43,930 bases of DNA from Caldithrix abyssi (GTDB taxonomy: Bacteria > Calditrichota > Calditrichia > Calditrichales > Calditrichaceae): the NCBI GenBank assembly GCA_011369465.1, contig DRQG01000149.1, positions 1 to 43,930 on the forward strand, given 5' to 3'. Positions 8,173-16,850 of this stretch are shown here, one piece after another; the stretch's first letter is position 1, and each line of letters opens with the position of its first letter. The position numbers and the translations under genes were made by a program. The notes below the pieces were generated by a model. That model searched no databases. It was not told the origin of the DNA and saw nothing but the letters and a program-made list of their open reading frames with translations.

Positions 8173-9480
8173 ATGAAACATTTTTATTTTATTGTCTTAT
8201 CGATCATTCTTTTTTCAGGCAGCGGCTTGTTTGGTCAGGATATATCTACTTTTTTTGATGAAGAAAGGAACTCTGTTAACGGTGGTCTCGGTATTACCTG
8301 GATTGACGGCAATCCTTATACAACGTTCACATTAGCTCCGGAGTTTTCTTTCGGGAAATTCGGCATCGGTTTATTCATCCAGTTGTTATATGACAATTTC
8401 AACGGTTTTAAATTTCGTACAGCCGGATGGGAAGGCAAAGGAGGCTACTGGAGAATGATTAACTATATCCGCTATGGATTTAAAGGCGACTCATTTTACA
8501 CACGTATTGGTACTTTGCAGGGAACCTGGCTGGGAAACGGGTTTATAATGGGTTACTATAGCAACGGGGTGGATTACGACAATCGCTATATCGGTTTAAT
8601 ATTGGATGCCGATCTTGGTTGGATGGGTTTTGAAACGATGACTAATCGTCTCAGGGTTCTGGATATCGTCGGTGCAAGGCTGTATTTCCGGCCTTTGCGA
8701 GGATCGGGAATTCCTATTCTTAGAAGCCTTGAAATCGGCGGCACCTATGTTACCGACGTAGATCCGGACGATAACAATGCAACGGATGACCGTCTGCAGG
8801 AATGGGGAACGGATTTGACCTTGCCCATTGTTCAGAGAGATTATTTTAATCTTGGTCTTTATGCCGATTACGCCCAAATCGTAAATTACGGACATGGTAC
8901 GGCTGTAGGTATTCGTGCTGGTATTCCAAATTTTATCGGCGTACTGGGGCTTATGGCCAAATTGGAAAAGCGATGGACAGGAGATCAGTTTATCGCAAAT
9001 TATTTTAACGCCTTATACGAATTGGAACGCCGTCCGCTTAGTTCGACCCATTATTATCCCGATATGGTTCCTGCAGAAACGTGGACCAAACAGGATTTTC
9101 TTAAAACCGTACGTGGTAATTCAGGTATTTACGGCGAGCTGGCCGGGCACATATTGGGCCAAATACGTTTACTGGGTAGTTTCCAATATACCGACGGTAT
9201 CAAATACAGCGGCATTCTTCACCTCGAAGCGCTTACTAAAGATATTATCCCATCCTTTCGGTTTCGTTATACTTACGACAAGGTGGGCATAGAATCTTTT
9301 TCCGATGTATTCACGCTTGACTACCGCTCTGTGGCTGTGGGTGAAATTATGTATCGTACCTATCAATTCGTTTATGTTACCCTGCGCTACCGCTGGAATT
9401 TTGTATTTGACCCGGTTAGTGGAGAGTATAAACCGCAGGAACGATTTGAGCCAAGCGTAAGTTTTATAATGGACTTTTAA
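8173..9480 (+). CDS. Outer membrane beta-barrel protein
   Basis: 435 residues. A Sec signal peptide (about 1-21, ending LFGQ) is followed by alternating aromatic/polar strands throughout (for example RYGFKGDSFYTRIGTLQG and FVYVTLRYRWNFVF). It ends in phenylalanine (SFIMDF), the usual C-terminal signal for BAM-dependent insertion. No enzymatic motif is visible, so transport or a structural role in the outer membrane cannot be told apart. ATG at 8173 has AGGAG eight nt upstream. It stands alone between the divergent fliA promoter region and the terminator hairpin at 9500. Confidence 0.8.
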   Translation: MKHFYFIVLSIILFSGSGLFGQDISTFFDEERNSVNGGLGITWIDGNPYTTFTLAPEFSFGKFGIGLFIQLLYDNFNGFKFRTAGWEGKGGYWRMINYIRYGFKGDSFYTRIGTLQGTWLGNGFIMGYYSNGVDYDNRYIGLILDADLGWMGFETMTNRLRVLDIVGARLYFRPLRGSGIPILRSLEIGGTYVTDVDPDDNNATDDRLQEWGTDLTLPIVQRDYFNLGLYADYAQIVNYGHGTAVGIRAGIPNFIGVLGLMAKLEKRWTGDQFIANYFNALYELERRPLSSTHYYPDMVPAETWTKQDFLKTVRGNSGIYGELAGHILGQIRLLGSFQYTDGIKYSGILHLEALTKDIIPSFRFRYTYDKVGIESFSDVFTLDYRSVAVGEIMYRTYQFVYVTLRYRWNFVFDPVSGEYKPQERFEPSVSFIMDF

Positions 9481-9499
9481 GTCGAACCTATTTTCAGGT

Positions 9500-9542
9500 G
9501 AGGAATTGCCGAATATTTGCCAGCGGCAATTCCTCTTTTTTT
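9500..9542 (+). terminator. Strong Rho-independent terminator abutting the comF start
   Basis: A perfect 12-bp stem, GAGGAATTGCCG (9500-9511) with CGGCAATTCCTC (9524-9535), 12-nt loop, then seven T (9536-9542). The next three bases are the likely comF ATG. It ends the outer membrane protein transcript 20 nt after its stop. Confidence 0.85.
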
Positions 9543-10259
9543 ATGTCCGGTATTTTAAGATTATTAGATCCGTTAATTTCAATATTCATCCCGTCCTCAT
9601 GTATATTCTGTGGTCAGGAACTTCCCGCCTCGCGCAGGGTGGTTTGCCGCACCTGCTATAAAGCTCTTCCCCGCCTGTCTTCACAATTATTGAAGATACT
9701 ACAAGATGAAATCGAACCATGCCATTTTTCACGACTGTTTATCCCGTTTGAGTTTTCTGAACGGATTCAAAATCTCATTCACCTGATTAAGTACCGTAAT
9801 TTTCTCACTTTGGGTGAATATTTTGCTTGCTCGATTTCCCAACTTATTCAAAATCCAATTTACAATATTATTACCGGGGTGCCGCTTAATCCGGTTCGTC
9901 GCCGCGAACGGGGATACAATCAAAGTGAAGTGATTGCCAAACATCTGGCTTTCATACTGGATTTGCCGTTTGATCCTCATCTGCTGGAACGAGTTAGAAA
10001 CACCGTTTCACAAACAAATCTGAATCGAGAGGAAAGAAAAGCAAATGTGCGGGACGCCTTTTTTTGTACTCGTGATTTAACAGGACAAACTGTTCTTATT
10101 GTAGATGATGTGATTACAACAGGAAGCACGCTTAATGAATGTGCAAAAATCTGTAAAAATAGCGGAGCTGCTCAGGTAGACCTTGCCGCTATTGCCACGC
10201 CGGCAAACATATTGCAGCATCGTTTGGAGAGAGAAAACCGGTTTTCAGATATTTTGTAA
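9543..10259 (+). CDS. comF: ComF family phosphoribosyltransferase-like protein
   Basis: 238 residues from the ATG at 9543. A four-cysteine zinc finger near the N-terminus (C20, C23, C35, C38) is followed by a PRTase fold with the PRPP loop VLIVDDVITTGST and the segment GVPLNPVRRRERGYNQSE, both typical of ComF/GntX. ComF helps take up single-stranded DNA in naturally competent bacteria; many species keep it without known competence. A longer frame begins with GTG at 9498, but that start lies before a terminator hairpin, has no ribosome site and adds a stretch atypical for the family. The ATG also has no Shine-Dalgarno site because the T-run lies there. The last 15 bp overlap the convergent HPt gene. 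Confidence 0.88.
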   Translation: MSGILRLLDPLISIFIPSSCIFCGQELPASRRVVCRTCYKALPRLSSQLLKILQDEIEPCHFSRLFIPFEFSERIQNLIHLIKYRNFLTLGEYFACSISQLIQNPIYNIITGVPLNPVRRRERGYNQSEVIAKHLAFILDLPFDPHLLERVRNTVSQTNLNREERKANVRDAFFCTRDLTGQTVLIVDDVITTGSTLNECAKICKNSGAAQVDLAAIATPANILQHRLERENRFSDIL

Positions 10260-10580
10260 ATATTCCCGAAGTTTGTTATTGGCAACTTCTACAATCTCGA
10301 TATATTCTTCCGCACCATCAACCGACCCCTCCAGCCCCATATTCTCAAGCTGTTTTAGAGCTGAGGCCATCCGATCGGCGTTCAAATTGGCCGAGGCACC
10401 TTTTAATCCATGGGCCAGACTACGTAACTCAGTAAAACTTTTAGTTTGAACAGCCTGTTTAATATCAGGTAACGACTCATCCACCTGTTGGATGAGTTCT
10501 TCCAACAATTCTACTAAAAACTCTTTGTCGCCTCCCAGGCGTTCCATTGCCATTTCGAAATCAATCAGTTTTTCTTGCAT
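10245..10580 (-). CDS. Histidine phosphotransfer (HPt) protein
   Basis: A single-domain 111-residue HPt protein, which carries phosphate between receiver domains in phosphorelays. H57 in LAHGLKGASANL matches the HPt consensus (H-x-LKG-x-A/S), within a four-helix pattern of acidic amphipathic helices. No kinase or receiver gene adjoins it, so its partners are elsewhere; the REC-kinase at 5777-6922 and the two-component pair at 16.9-19.9 kb are the nearest candidates. It is the last gene of the minus-strand run and its 3' end overlaps the comF 3' end by 15 bp. Confidence 0.88.
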   Translation of the reverse strand: MQEKLIDFEMAMERLGGDKEFLVELLEELIQQVDESLPDIKQAVQTKSFTELRSLAHGLKGASANLNADRMASALKQLENMGLEGSVDGAEEYIEIVEVANNKLREYLQNI

Positions 10581-10654
10581 ATACTCCTCTTAATAGGCTA
10601 CGAATTCTACATTTAATTCGTCAATAATTAAAAAAAGTTTAATTTATGAATATG

Positions 10655-10681
10655 GAGATGCTCCCAAAGCAGGAGCATCTC
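10655..10681 (-). terminator. Hairpin terminator after osmC-like gene
   Basis: GAGATGCTCC (10655-10664) pairs perfectly with GGAGCATCTC (10672-10681), 7-nt loop, 12 nt after the stop of the OsmC gene. The T-run (TTTTTTT) comes about 20 nt later on the minus strand, so termination strength is uncertain. Confidence 0.5.
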
Positions 10682-10692
10682 ACTTAATCGGA

Positions 10693-11121
10693 TTATTCTG
10701 TGGGATTGATTTCGTAGGAATCTGTGATTTCGATCGAATTCTTCAGCATGGCGGTTACACCGCAATAGGTTTCTCTGGAAAGGGCTATTGCCTTTTCTAT
10801 ATTAGCGGCTTTTAATCCTTCACCCCATATTTTAAACGTAATATGCAGCTTCGTATATACTTTGGGATGGGTTTCCGTCATTTCGCCTTCTATGTGTACT
10901 TCAAACTTTGTAAACGGCTCGCGCATTTTATTCAAAATGGAGGCCACGTCGCTTCCGGTACAACCAATGAGTGATAACAACAGTAGTTCTTTAGGACGGA
11001 TTCCAGCGTCCGAACCTCCAAATTGCTCCGGCCCGTCCATAGGCACCCAGTGATTGCTGTCGGTTAACCCCATAAAGGTAACACCTTTGATATGTACCGC
11101 TTTTCCCTTCACTTTAGACAT
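10693..11121 (-). CDS. OsmC/Ohr family protein
   Basis: 142 residues with the OsmC fold pattern. The two redox cysteines are C54 (SLIGCTGSDVASIL, at the start of the central helix) and C120 (YCGVTAML). Family members reduce organic hydroperoxides or handle reactive sulfur species with thiols. It follows a small DUF6132-like membrane gene by 13 nt and has a good ribosome site (AAGGAAA, 5 nt before ATG). Which subfamily (OsmC, Ohr or YhfA-like) cannot be fixed by eye; the PxELLLLSLIGCTG form is closest to the general OsmC/YhfA group. Confidence 0.9.
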   Translation of the reverse strand: MSKVKGKAVHIKGVTFMGLTDSNHWVPMDGPEQFGGSDAGIRPKELLLLSLIGCTGSDVASILNKMREPFTKFEVHIEGEMTETHPKVYTKLHITFKIWGEGLKAANIEKAIALSRETYCGVTAMLKNSIEITDSYEINPTE

Positions 11122-11134
11122 AGTAATTTCCTTT

Positions 11135-11296
11135 CTATTTTCCGACTGCTATAACCAAACCTATTACGGCAAAATAAATAGTACTGATTTTTGGATTACA
11201 GATGAGCGGACACCCAAAACCAAAGCGCGATAAGTACGTTCCTGTAACAAAACCAAACAAAGCCCCAAGCGCTATCCCAATAATTGCATTTATCAC
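11135..11296 (-). CDS. Small membrane protein, DUF6132-like
   Basis: A 53-residue ORF starting with GTG at 11296, supported by AAAGGA seven nt upstream. It has two hydrophobic segments (about 3-20 and 38-51) around the polar loop FGCPLICNPKIST. Small two-helix proteins of the DUF6132 type have the same layout with a 'C-P-x-x-x-NP' loop. They have no established function but often sit by thioredoxin, rhodanese or OsmC genes, which hints at a role in thiol or sulfur chemistry at the membrane. Its stop is 13 nt before the OsmC start, so the two are very likely cotranscribed. Confidence 0.65.
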   Translation of the reverse strand: MINAIIGIALGALFGFVTGTYLSRFGFGCPLICNPKISTIYFAVIGLVIAVGK

Positions 11297-11364
11297 TATA
11301 GTTTCCTTTAATGCTGATGAAACAGATATTGTAATATAGATGAAAAAGCCCGCGTTAAGTTACA

Positions 11365-12447
11365 TCAGAATGTGTATTCTTTTATCTTTTCTTCCCCGCG
11401 TAAAACGCGTAAAGCGCCCAAGGCCAATGCCCTCATTTCCTGCTCACCGGGATAGACATATACCGGTGCAATAAATTCTACTCGCTCTTTTATCAAATCA
11501 ATAAAATCCGGGCTGTGAGCAATACCACCGGTTAAGCCGATACCATCCACCTGTCCTTTTAATACGGTGGCCGCGGAACCGATTTCTTTTGCCACCTGAT
11601 AAGCCATTGCCTTGTAGATGAGTAGCGCATGTTGGTCGCCGGAAGCGATTCGTTCCTCTACATTTTTAAGATCATGGGTACCCAGGTAGGCAACCATTCC
11701 CCCGTGACCTTTTATCAATTTTTTCATATCGGATAAAGTATACTCTCCGGAGAAAGCGGCTTTTACAAGATCGCCCACCGGTACCGAACCGCTGCGCTCC
11801 GGACTAAACGGGCCGTCGCCGTCCAGCCCGTTATTTACATCCACTACCCTGCCCTTGCGATGCGCCCCAACGGTTATACCGCCCCCCAAATGCGCGATGA
11901 TGACATTGATATCGAAATAGGATTTATTTAGACCGGCCGCAATCTCGCGAGCTACAGCCTTTTGATTTAAAGCGTGAAAAATACTTTTACGCTGAATGAG
12001 CGGCATACCGGAAATACGAGCCATATCTTCCAGTTCATCCACCACTACCGGGTCCACAATACAGGCCAAACAACCCAATGCTTTGCTTATTGCATAAGCG
12101 ATTAATCCTCCGCAGTTTGAGGGATGATCGCCCAATACACCTTTTTTCAAATCGGCAACCATCTGCTCGTTTACGGCGTAGGTGCCACCTTCTATAGGAC
12201 GCAAAAGACCGCCTCGCCCGACCACGGCTTTCAATTTTTCCAGTGGGACGCCTTCTTTGCGAAGGACCCGCACGATGATTTCCATCCGGTATAAATCCTG
12301 ATCCGAGGCTTTATTAAAACGCGAGAGTTCTTCTATTTTATGGGCAATATTCCGCGTAAATTCTTCAACGTCGCCTTTAAAAACCGATATTTTTGTGGAT
12401 GTGGAACCGGGATTAACGGCTAAAATTAATGGCTCTGTATCGGGCAT
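11365..12447 (-). CDS. buk: Butyrate kinase (or branched-chain acyl kinase)
   Basis: An ASKHA-fold acyl kinase of 360 residues from the ATG at 12447. It converts butyryl phosphate plus ADP to butyrate plus ATP. The phosphate motif NPGSTSTKI is near the N-terminus; later motifs HLGGGITVGAH and GLTGGIAHS are typical of Buk. A TTG 18 nt further upstream is in frame, but the ATG has GGAGA at correct spacing and fits the family start (PLILAVNPG). It follows ptb by 14 nt, and the pair forms the Ptb-Buk pathway. Whether the substrate is butyrate or isobutyrate/isovalerate from amino-acid breakdown cannot be decided from sequence. Confidence 0.93.
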   Translation of the reverse strand: MPDTEPLILAVNPGSTSTKISVFKGDVEEFTRNIAHKIEELSRFNKASDQDLYRMEIIVRVLRKEGVPLEKLKAVVGRGGLLRPIEGGTYAVNEQMVADLKKGVLGDHPSNCGGLIAYAISKALGCLACIVDPVVVDELEDMARISGMPLIQRKSIFHALNQKAVAREIAAGLNKSYFDINVIIAHLGGGITVGAHRKGRVVDVNNGLDGDGPFSPERSGSVPVGDLVKAAFSGEYTLSDMKKLIKGHGGMVAYLGTHDLKNVEERIASGDQHALLIYKAMAYQVAKEIGSAATVLKGQVDGIGLTGGIAHSPDFIDLIKERVEFIAPVYVYPGEQEMRALALGALRVLRGEEKIKEYTF

Positions 12448-12461
12448 AGTCTTTCTCCGTA

Positions 12462-13361
12462 TCAACTGATAGCCAAAGCGCTGGCGATAGATAAAAATTT
12501 TGCGCTGTCGGAATCGGCACGGGAGGTGAGAACCACCGGCACCGAAGCGCCTAAAATAACACCGGCCACCTGAGCGCCGCCCAAAATGGTAAGTAATTTA
12601 TAAAAAACATTGCCGGTTTCTATATTTGGTACAATACAGATGTCGGCGTCTCCGCCAACCGGAGAGCGCAGGCCTTTTACTTCGTTGGCGTGGTGCGACA
12701 AAGCGTTATCTACGGCCAGGGGGCCATCAATTACGGCGTTTTTAATCTGTCCCCGTTCGCCCATTTTAGCGATAACGGCCGCCTCGGCCGAAGAGGGCAT
12801 TCCGGAGGCGTTTACTTTTTCTACGGCGGAGATAAGCGCCACTTTTGGCGCCTCGTAACCCAGCCGGTTGGCCGCCCGAACGGCATTCTCGGTAATAGCA
12901 ATTTTTTCATTAATATCCGGCGCAATATTCATAGCCGCATCCGACATAAACAACAATTTATGATAGTGCGGACTTTCAAAAATGGCCAGATGAGAAAGCA
13001 GTTTTGCCGAACGTAATCCGTTTTCTTTATTCAAAATTCCTTTAAGAAATACGGCGGTACTGCATAAACCCTTCATCAAAACCTGAGCGTCACCGGCCTT
13101 CACTACCTGCACAGCTCCGGCTACGCAAGCGTGTTCATCCGGTTCGTTTATGATTTCATACTGCGTCAGATCAATATGTATCTGCCCGGCGATATGTTCT
13201 ATTTTATCCTCATCACCAACCAAAACCGATTCGGCGATGCCTGCTGCGCGGGCCGCATCAAGGGCTTGCAGGACTTCGCTGTCCTGAGCCATGGCCACTG
13301 CAATACGTTTTTTTTCTTTTCCGGTAAAACGATCCAAAAGTTCTTTAAAATCCTTAATCAT
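12462..13361 (-). CDS. ptb: Phosphate butyryltransferase
   Basis: About 299 residues of the PTA/PTB family, converting butyryl-CoA and phosphate to butyryl phosphate. Conserved stretches are MKGLCSTAVFLKGILNKE, LFMSDAAMNIAPD, and the C-terminal IVPNIETGNVFYK typical of PTB/PTA enzymes. A GTG at 13367 is in frame but lies inside the ribosome site; AAGGAG at 13367-13372 with 5-nt spacing points to the ATG at 13361. It is followed at once by buk. The preceding gene is a GAF-GGDEF protein, 25 nt upstream, so signalling and fermentation genes share a transcript. Confidence 0.93.
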   Translation of the reverse strand: MIKDFKELLDRFTGKEKKRIAVAMAQDSEVLQALDAARAAGIAESVLVGDEDKIEHIAGQIHIDLTQYEIINEPDEHACVAGAVQVVKAGDAQVLMKGLCSTAVFLKGILNKENGLRSAKLLSHLAIFESPHYHKLLFMSDAAMNIAPDINEKIAITENAVRAANRLGYEAPKVALISAVEKVNASGMPSSAEAAVIAKMGERGQIKNAVIDGPLAVDNALSHHANEVKGLRSPVGGDADICIVPNIETGNVFYKLLTILGGAQVAGVILGASVPVVLTSRADSDSAKFLSIASALAIS

Positions 13362-13366
13362 TGTCA

Positions 13367-13372
13367 CTCCTT
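13367..13372 (-). promoter_or_regulatory. Ribosome binding site fixing the ptb start
   Basis: AAGGAG on the minus strand, 5 nt before ATG 13361. It overlaps the in-frame GTG at 13367, so that GTG cannot be the start. Confidence 0.75.
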
Positions 13373-13386
13373 ATTAATCGGAATCT

Positions 13387-14415
13387 TTAGTCGTAAACAT
13401 GATCTGCTTCTCCTATTCGGTTTCCGTCCTTCGCTCTTTTGGCATTAAAGAGGGCATTCTTGGCGGCAGTTAAAACCCCATCCACAGAAGCGGCGTTATC
13501 GGGATAGGCTGACACTCCGATATACAAAGAGAGATTCAGCTTTTGCTCGGTAAATTTGTTATCCTTAACCGTTGCTATTATTTTTTCCGCAACTTTTCGG
13601 GCCTCTGTTATCGAATTGCCCGGAAGCGAAAGCAATAACTCATCCGCCCCAAATCGACATAAACCGTCATACTGCCTGATGTTATTTTTAATTTCGGCTA
13701 CCAATTCTTTAAGCGCTTCACGCGCAACCTCTATACCGTACATTTTGATAATATCCGAATACTTCTCAATATCCAAAAGCAGAACACCAAAGCTCTCTCC
13801 CAGCCGCTGCGATCGGCTGAATGTTTCACGCAGGGAAACAAAAAACCGATCGAACTGCATAGCCCCGCTTTCTTCGTCAAAACATTCCAGCTGGTCTACT
13901 TTTTTCGTCAGTCTTTCCAGCAATATGGAAGTACTGATAACCTGGGCATAAATCATTCCCAGTAACTGGAGATCCGGTCCGAAATGTGCCGCTTCATCGC
14001 TGTCGCAATACAGCAGTCCCAAAGGCCGATGATTAGCAGTAAGTTGAACAGCATAGGCGGAAATGAAATCGTTCTCCAATTGAAGCTCTTCGGCAAAGGT
14101 TTGGGCAAATTTCCTGTCATTAATAACAATTGGCGTTCCTTTCCACAACAACTCGGAGAGCATAGCACCTTCGATCCGCCTGTGATAGTTTTTTGTAAAA
14201 TTCCAGGATAGATTATGTGAATTGCGTATTTCCAGTAATTCCGATTCGGGATTGATTTCGATGACAGCGCATGTTTTACACTTCATATCCTTTACGATTT
14301 GATCGACAATCCGGTGCAGGATGCGTTCGGTACTTTGCAACGCGTTAATTTCAGTGAGGATGGGTAACATATCATGCATACAATTGGTAAGCGATTTTTT
14401 AATTGTAGCAGCCAT
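13387..14415 (-). CDS. GAF-GGDEF protein (degenerate GADEL motif)
   Basis: 342 residues from the ATG at 14415. Residues about 25-165 look like a GAF domain (CAVIEINPESELLEIR; RPLGLLYCDSDE). Residues about 185-340 form a GGDEF domain: LLLDIEKYSDI keeps the first Mg-binding Asp (D215), RQYD at 247-250 keeps the inhibitory I-site, but the signature reads GADEL (256-260) in place of GGDEF. The second Gly is needed for GTP binding in most cyclases, so this may be a weak or dead cyclase, or a c-di-GMP sensor. The in-frame sequence up to 14607 is excluded: it overlaps maeB and the strong ribosome site is at 14424-14430. Lies between maeB and ptb-buk. Confidence 0.85.
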   Translation of the reverse strand: MAATIKKSLTNCMHDMLPILTEINALQSTERILHRIVDQIVKDMKCKTCAVIEINPESELLEIRNSHNLSWNFTKNYHRRIEGAMLSELLWKGTPIVINDRKFAQTFAEELQLENDFISAYAVQLTANHRPLGLLYCDSDEAAHFGPDLQLLGMIYAQVISTSILLERLTKKVDQLECFDEESGAMQFDRFFVSLRETFSRSQRLGESFGVLLLDIEKYSDIIKMYGIEVAREALKELVAEIKNNIRQYDGLCRFGADELLLSLPGNSITEARKVAEKIIATVKDNKFTEQKLNLSLYIGVSAYPDNAASVDGVLTAAKNALFNAKRAKDGNRIGEADHVYD

Positions 14416-14423
14416 GAGTCGTT

Positions 14424-14430
14424 CCCTCCT
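14424..14430 (-). promoter_or_regulatory. Ribosome binding site fixing the GAF-GGDEF start
   Basis: AGGAGGG on the minus strand, 8 nt before ATG 14415. It decides against the upstream in-frame start at 14607. Confidence 0.8.
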
Positions 14431-14584
14431 GCCAGAATGGTTCTTTCCAAACTTCCGCACAAATTTTTTGCGGGTTGTATTTATAAATATTGCCTTCGGC
14501 ATCTTTGGCCAAAGTTTGAACCAGGATGAAAAGATCAACTTCCCGACAGTACATTGGGTACCGCTGGGAAGCTGAAATGTGCGG

Positions 14585-16834
14585 TTAATCCGCATCAACG
14601 CAAGCAATGGCGCTCATACGTACAATCGTATCTACATCGCTGTGTCTTTGCAAAACATGTACGGATTTTTCCAGTCCAATCAATATGGGGCCGATTGCCT
14701 CTGCACCGCCCAAACGGGCCATTAATTTATAAGCGATATTGCCGGAGTCCAGGTTGGGAAAAATGAGCAGATTGGCGCGTCCTTTTAAATCACTAAAACT
14801 GTAATTTCGTTCGCGTAATTCCACATCAAGGGCAATATCCACCTGCATCTCGCCGTCAATTTCCAAATCCGGGCGTTTTTCCTTTACCAGGCGTGTTGCT
14901 TCGGAAACTTTAATGGAGCTCGGATAACGAGCGCTGCCAAAATTACTGTAGGATAACATGGCTATTTTGGGTTCCACATTGAACAGCCGTTTTATTTCAT
15001 CTGCCGAGAGAATGGCCGTTTGCGCCAGAGTTTCCGCCGAAGGATCTATATTGACTGTAGTATCGGCAAAAAAGATTACCTCGTTCTTCAGTATCATAGC
15101 GTACAGTCCGGCCACAATTTTGTTTTCCTTTTCCACTTCCAAAATTTGCAGTGCAGGACGTATTACTTCCGGATAGTAATGGTTAACACCGGAAAGCATA
15201 GCGTCCGCATCACCCATTTTCACCATCATCACGCCCAGAGTATTGGGATAGTGAATCAACTGTCGGTTACAGGCCGAAAGCGTCATTCCTTTACGCTGGC
15301 GCAATTTGAACATTTCCATGGCATATTCGTCCAAGCGTTCAAACTTATCTACATCCACGATCTGAGCGCCTTTAATGATCAGGTCGTTTTCTTCGGCCAG
15401 AGCACGTATTTTGTTTTCATTACCGATCAATATGGGCTGGGCGATGTCTTCATCCAGCAAAATCTGAGTGGCGCGTAAAATTTGTACTTCCTCGCCTTCC
15501 GGGAATACCAATCGTTTTTTGAGCTTTTTGGCGTGGTTGATTACAGGGCGCATAATTTCATTGGAACGTCCCAAACGGCTTTCCAACTCATACCGATAGT
15601 CATCCCAATTTTTAATTTCACGCCGGGCCACGCCGCTTTCCACAGCGGCTTTAGCTACGGCCAGTGCCTCCCAGGTTAGCACCCGTGGATCGAAGGGTTT
15701 GGGTATGATATAGTCTTTTCCAAAATGAATCGTTTCCCCGCTGTAAGCGCGGATCACCGAATCCGGTACATCTTCTTTGGCTAAATCGGCCAACGCTTTT
15801 ACCGCTGCTTTTTTCATTTCCATATTGATGGCCCGGGCCTGTACATCCAGTGCGCCACGGAAAATGAACGGGAATCCCAGTACGTTATTTACCTGGTTGG
15901 GATAGTCGGACCGACCGGTGGCCATAATGATGTCATCACGCACGCTGATGGCATCCGGATAGCTGATTTCGGGATCCGGATTGGCCATAGCCATAATGAT
16001 AGGTCTATCGGCCATGGTTTTGACCATATCTTTGGTAACCAGATTGGCCACAGACACCCCGGCAAACACATCGGCGCCTTTCATCACGTCTGCAAGCGAA
16101 GCAGGCGCATCACCGTTGGCCAGCCTTTCCTTATATGGATTCATGCCGGCGGTGCGGCCTTTGTACACCAACCCTTTGGAATCCACCAAATAGAGGTTTT
16201 CCTTTTTCACACCCAAACTGATATACAAATTGGCGCAGGCGATCCCGGCCGCTCCGGCCCCGCTGAAAACGACTTTTACTTCGTCGATCTTTTTATTTTG
16301 CAGTTCCAGCGCGTTAAGTAAAGCGGCTCCGGAGATAATGGCCGTTCCGTGTTGATCATCATGGAAAACAGGAATATCCATCATTTCGATCAACTTTTCT
16401 TCGATATAGAAGCATTCGGGCGCCTTGATATCTTCCAGGTTGATGCCGCCGAAGGTAGGTTCGAGCAATTTTACCGTTTGGATGATTTCATCGGGGTCTT
16501 TGGTTGCCAGCTCAATATCGAATACATCGATATCGGCAAAACGTTTGAACAAAACGCCCTTTCCTTCCATTACCGGTTTTCCGGCTTCCGGGCCTATGTC
16601 GCCGAGCCCCAAAACCGCTGTTCCGTTGGATACAACAGCGACCAAATTACCTTTGGCGGTGTACTCGTACACTTTGTCCACATTTTTGTGTATCTCCCGG
16701 CAGGGTTCAGCCACACCGGGTGTGTAGGCCATGCTCAAATCCCTTTGGGTAATACAAGGTTTTGTTGACGCCACTTCGATTTTTCCTTTCCGCCCTTCGC
16801 TGTGGTAACGAAGAGCGTCTTCTTTGCGAATCAT
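14585..16834 (-). CDS. maeB: NADP-dependent malic enzyme with C-terminal phosphotransacetylase-like domain
   Basis: 749 residues, the length of MaeB. Residues 1-425 are malic enzyme ([32 protein letters not shown]; nucleotide site [11 protein letters not shown]), converting malate to pyruvate and CO2 with reduction of NAD(P). Residues about 430-749 are PTA-like ([43 protein letters not shown]). In known MaeB proteins the PTA domain lacks transferase activity and serves as an acetyl-CoA-sensing, oligomerising module. Good ribosome site (AGGAGG, 4-5 nt before ATG). It starts 16 nt after the NtrC-type regulator gene, so the two are cotranscribed. The downstream GGDEF gene is 169 nt away. Confidence 0.95.
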   Translation of the reverse strand: MIRKEDALRYHSEGRKGKIEVASTKPCITQRDLSMAYTPGVAEPCREIHKNVDKVYEYTAKGNLVAVVSNGTAVLGLGDIGPEAGKPVMEGKGVLFKRFADIDVFDIELATKDPDEIIQTVKLLEPTFGGINLEDIKAPECFYIEEKLIEMMDIPVFHDDQHGTAIISGAALLNALELQNKKIDEVKVVFSGAGAAGIACANLYISLGVKKENLYLVDSKGLVYKGRTAGMNPYKERLANGDAPASLADVMKGADVFAGVSVANLVTKDMVKTMADRPIIMAMANPDPEISYPDAISVRDDIIMATGRSDYPNQVNNVLGFPFIFRGALDVQARAINMEMKKAAVKALADLAKEDVPDSVIRAYSGETIHFGKDYIIPKPFDPRVLTWEALAVAKAAVESGVARREIKNWDDYRYELESRLGRSNEIMRPVINHAKKLKKRLVFPEGEEVQILRATQILLDEDIAQPILIGNENKIRALAEENDLIIKGAQIVDVDKFERLDEYAMEMFKLRQRKGMTLSACNRQLIHYPNTLGVMMVKMGDADAMLSGVNHYYPEVIRPALQILEVEKENKIVAGLYAMILKNEVIFFADTTVNIDPSAETLAQTAILSADEIKRLFNVEPKIAMLSYSNFGSARYPSSIKVSEATRLVKEKRPDLEIDGEMQVDIALDVELRERNYSFSDLKGRANLLIFPNLDSGNIAYKLMARLGGAEAIGPILIGLEKSVHVLQRHSDVDTIVRMSAIACVDAD

Positions 16835-16850
16835 GATTCCTCCTAATCAA

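Noticed and set aside
14416-14607. N-terminal extension of the GAF-GGDEF protein
   Set aside because: It overlaps the end of maeB and has no domain character; AGGAGGG directly precedes the ATG at 14415.
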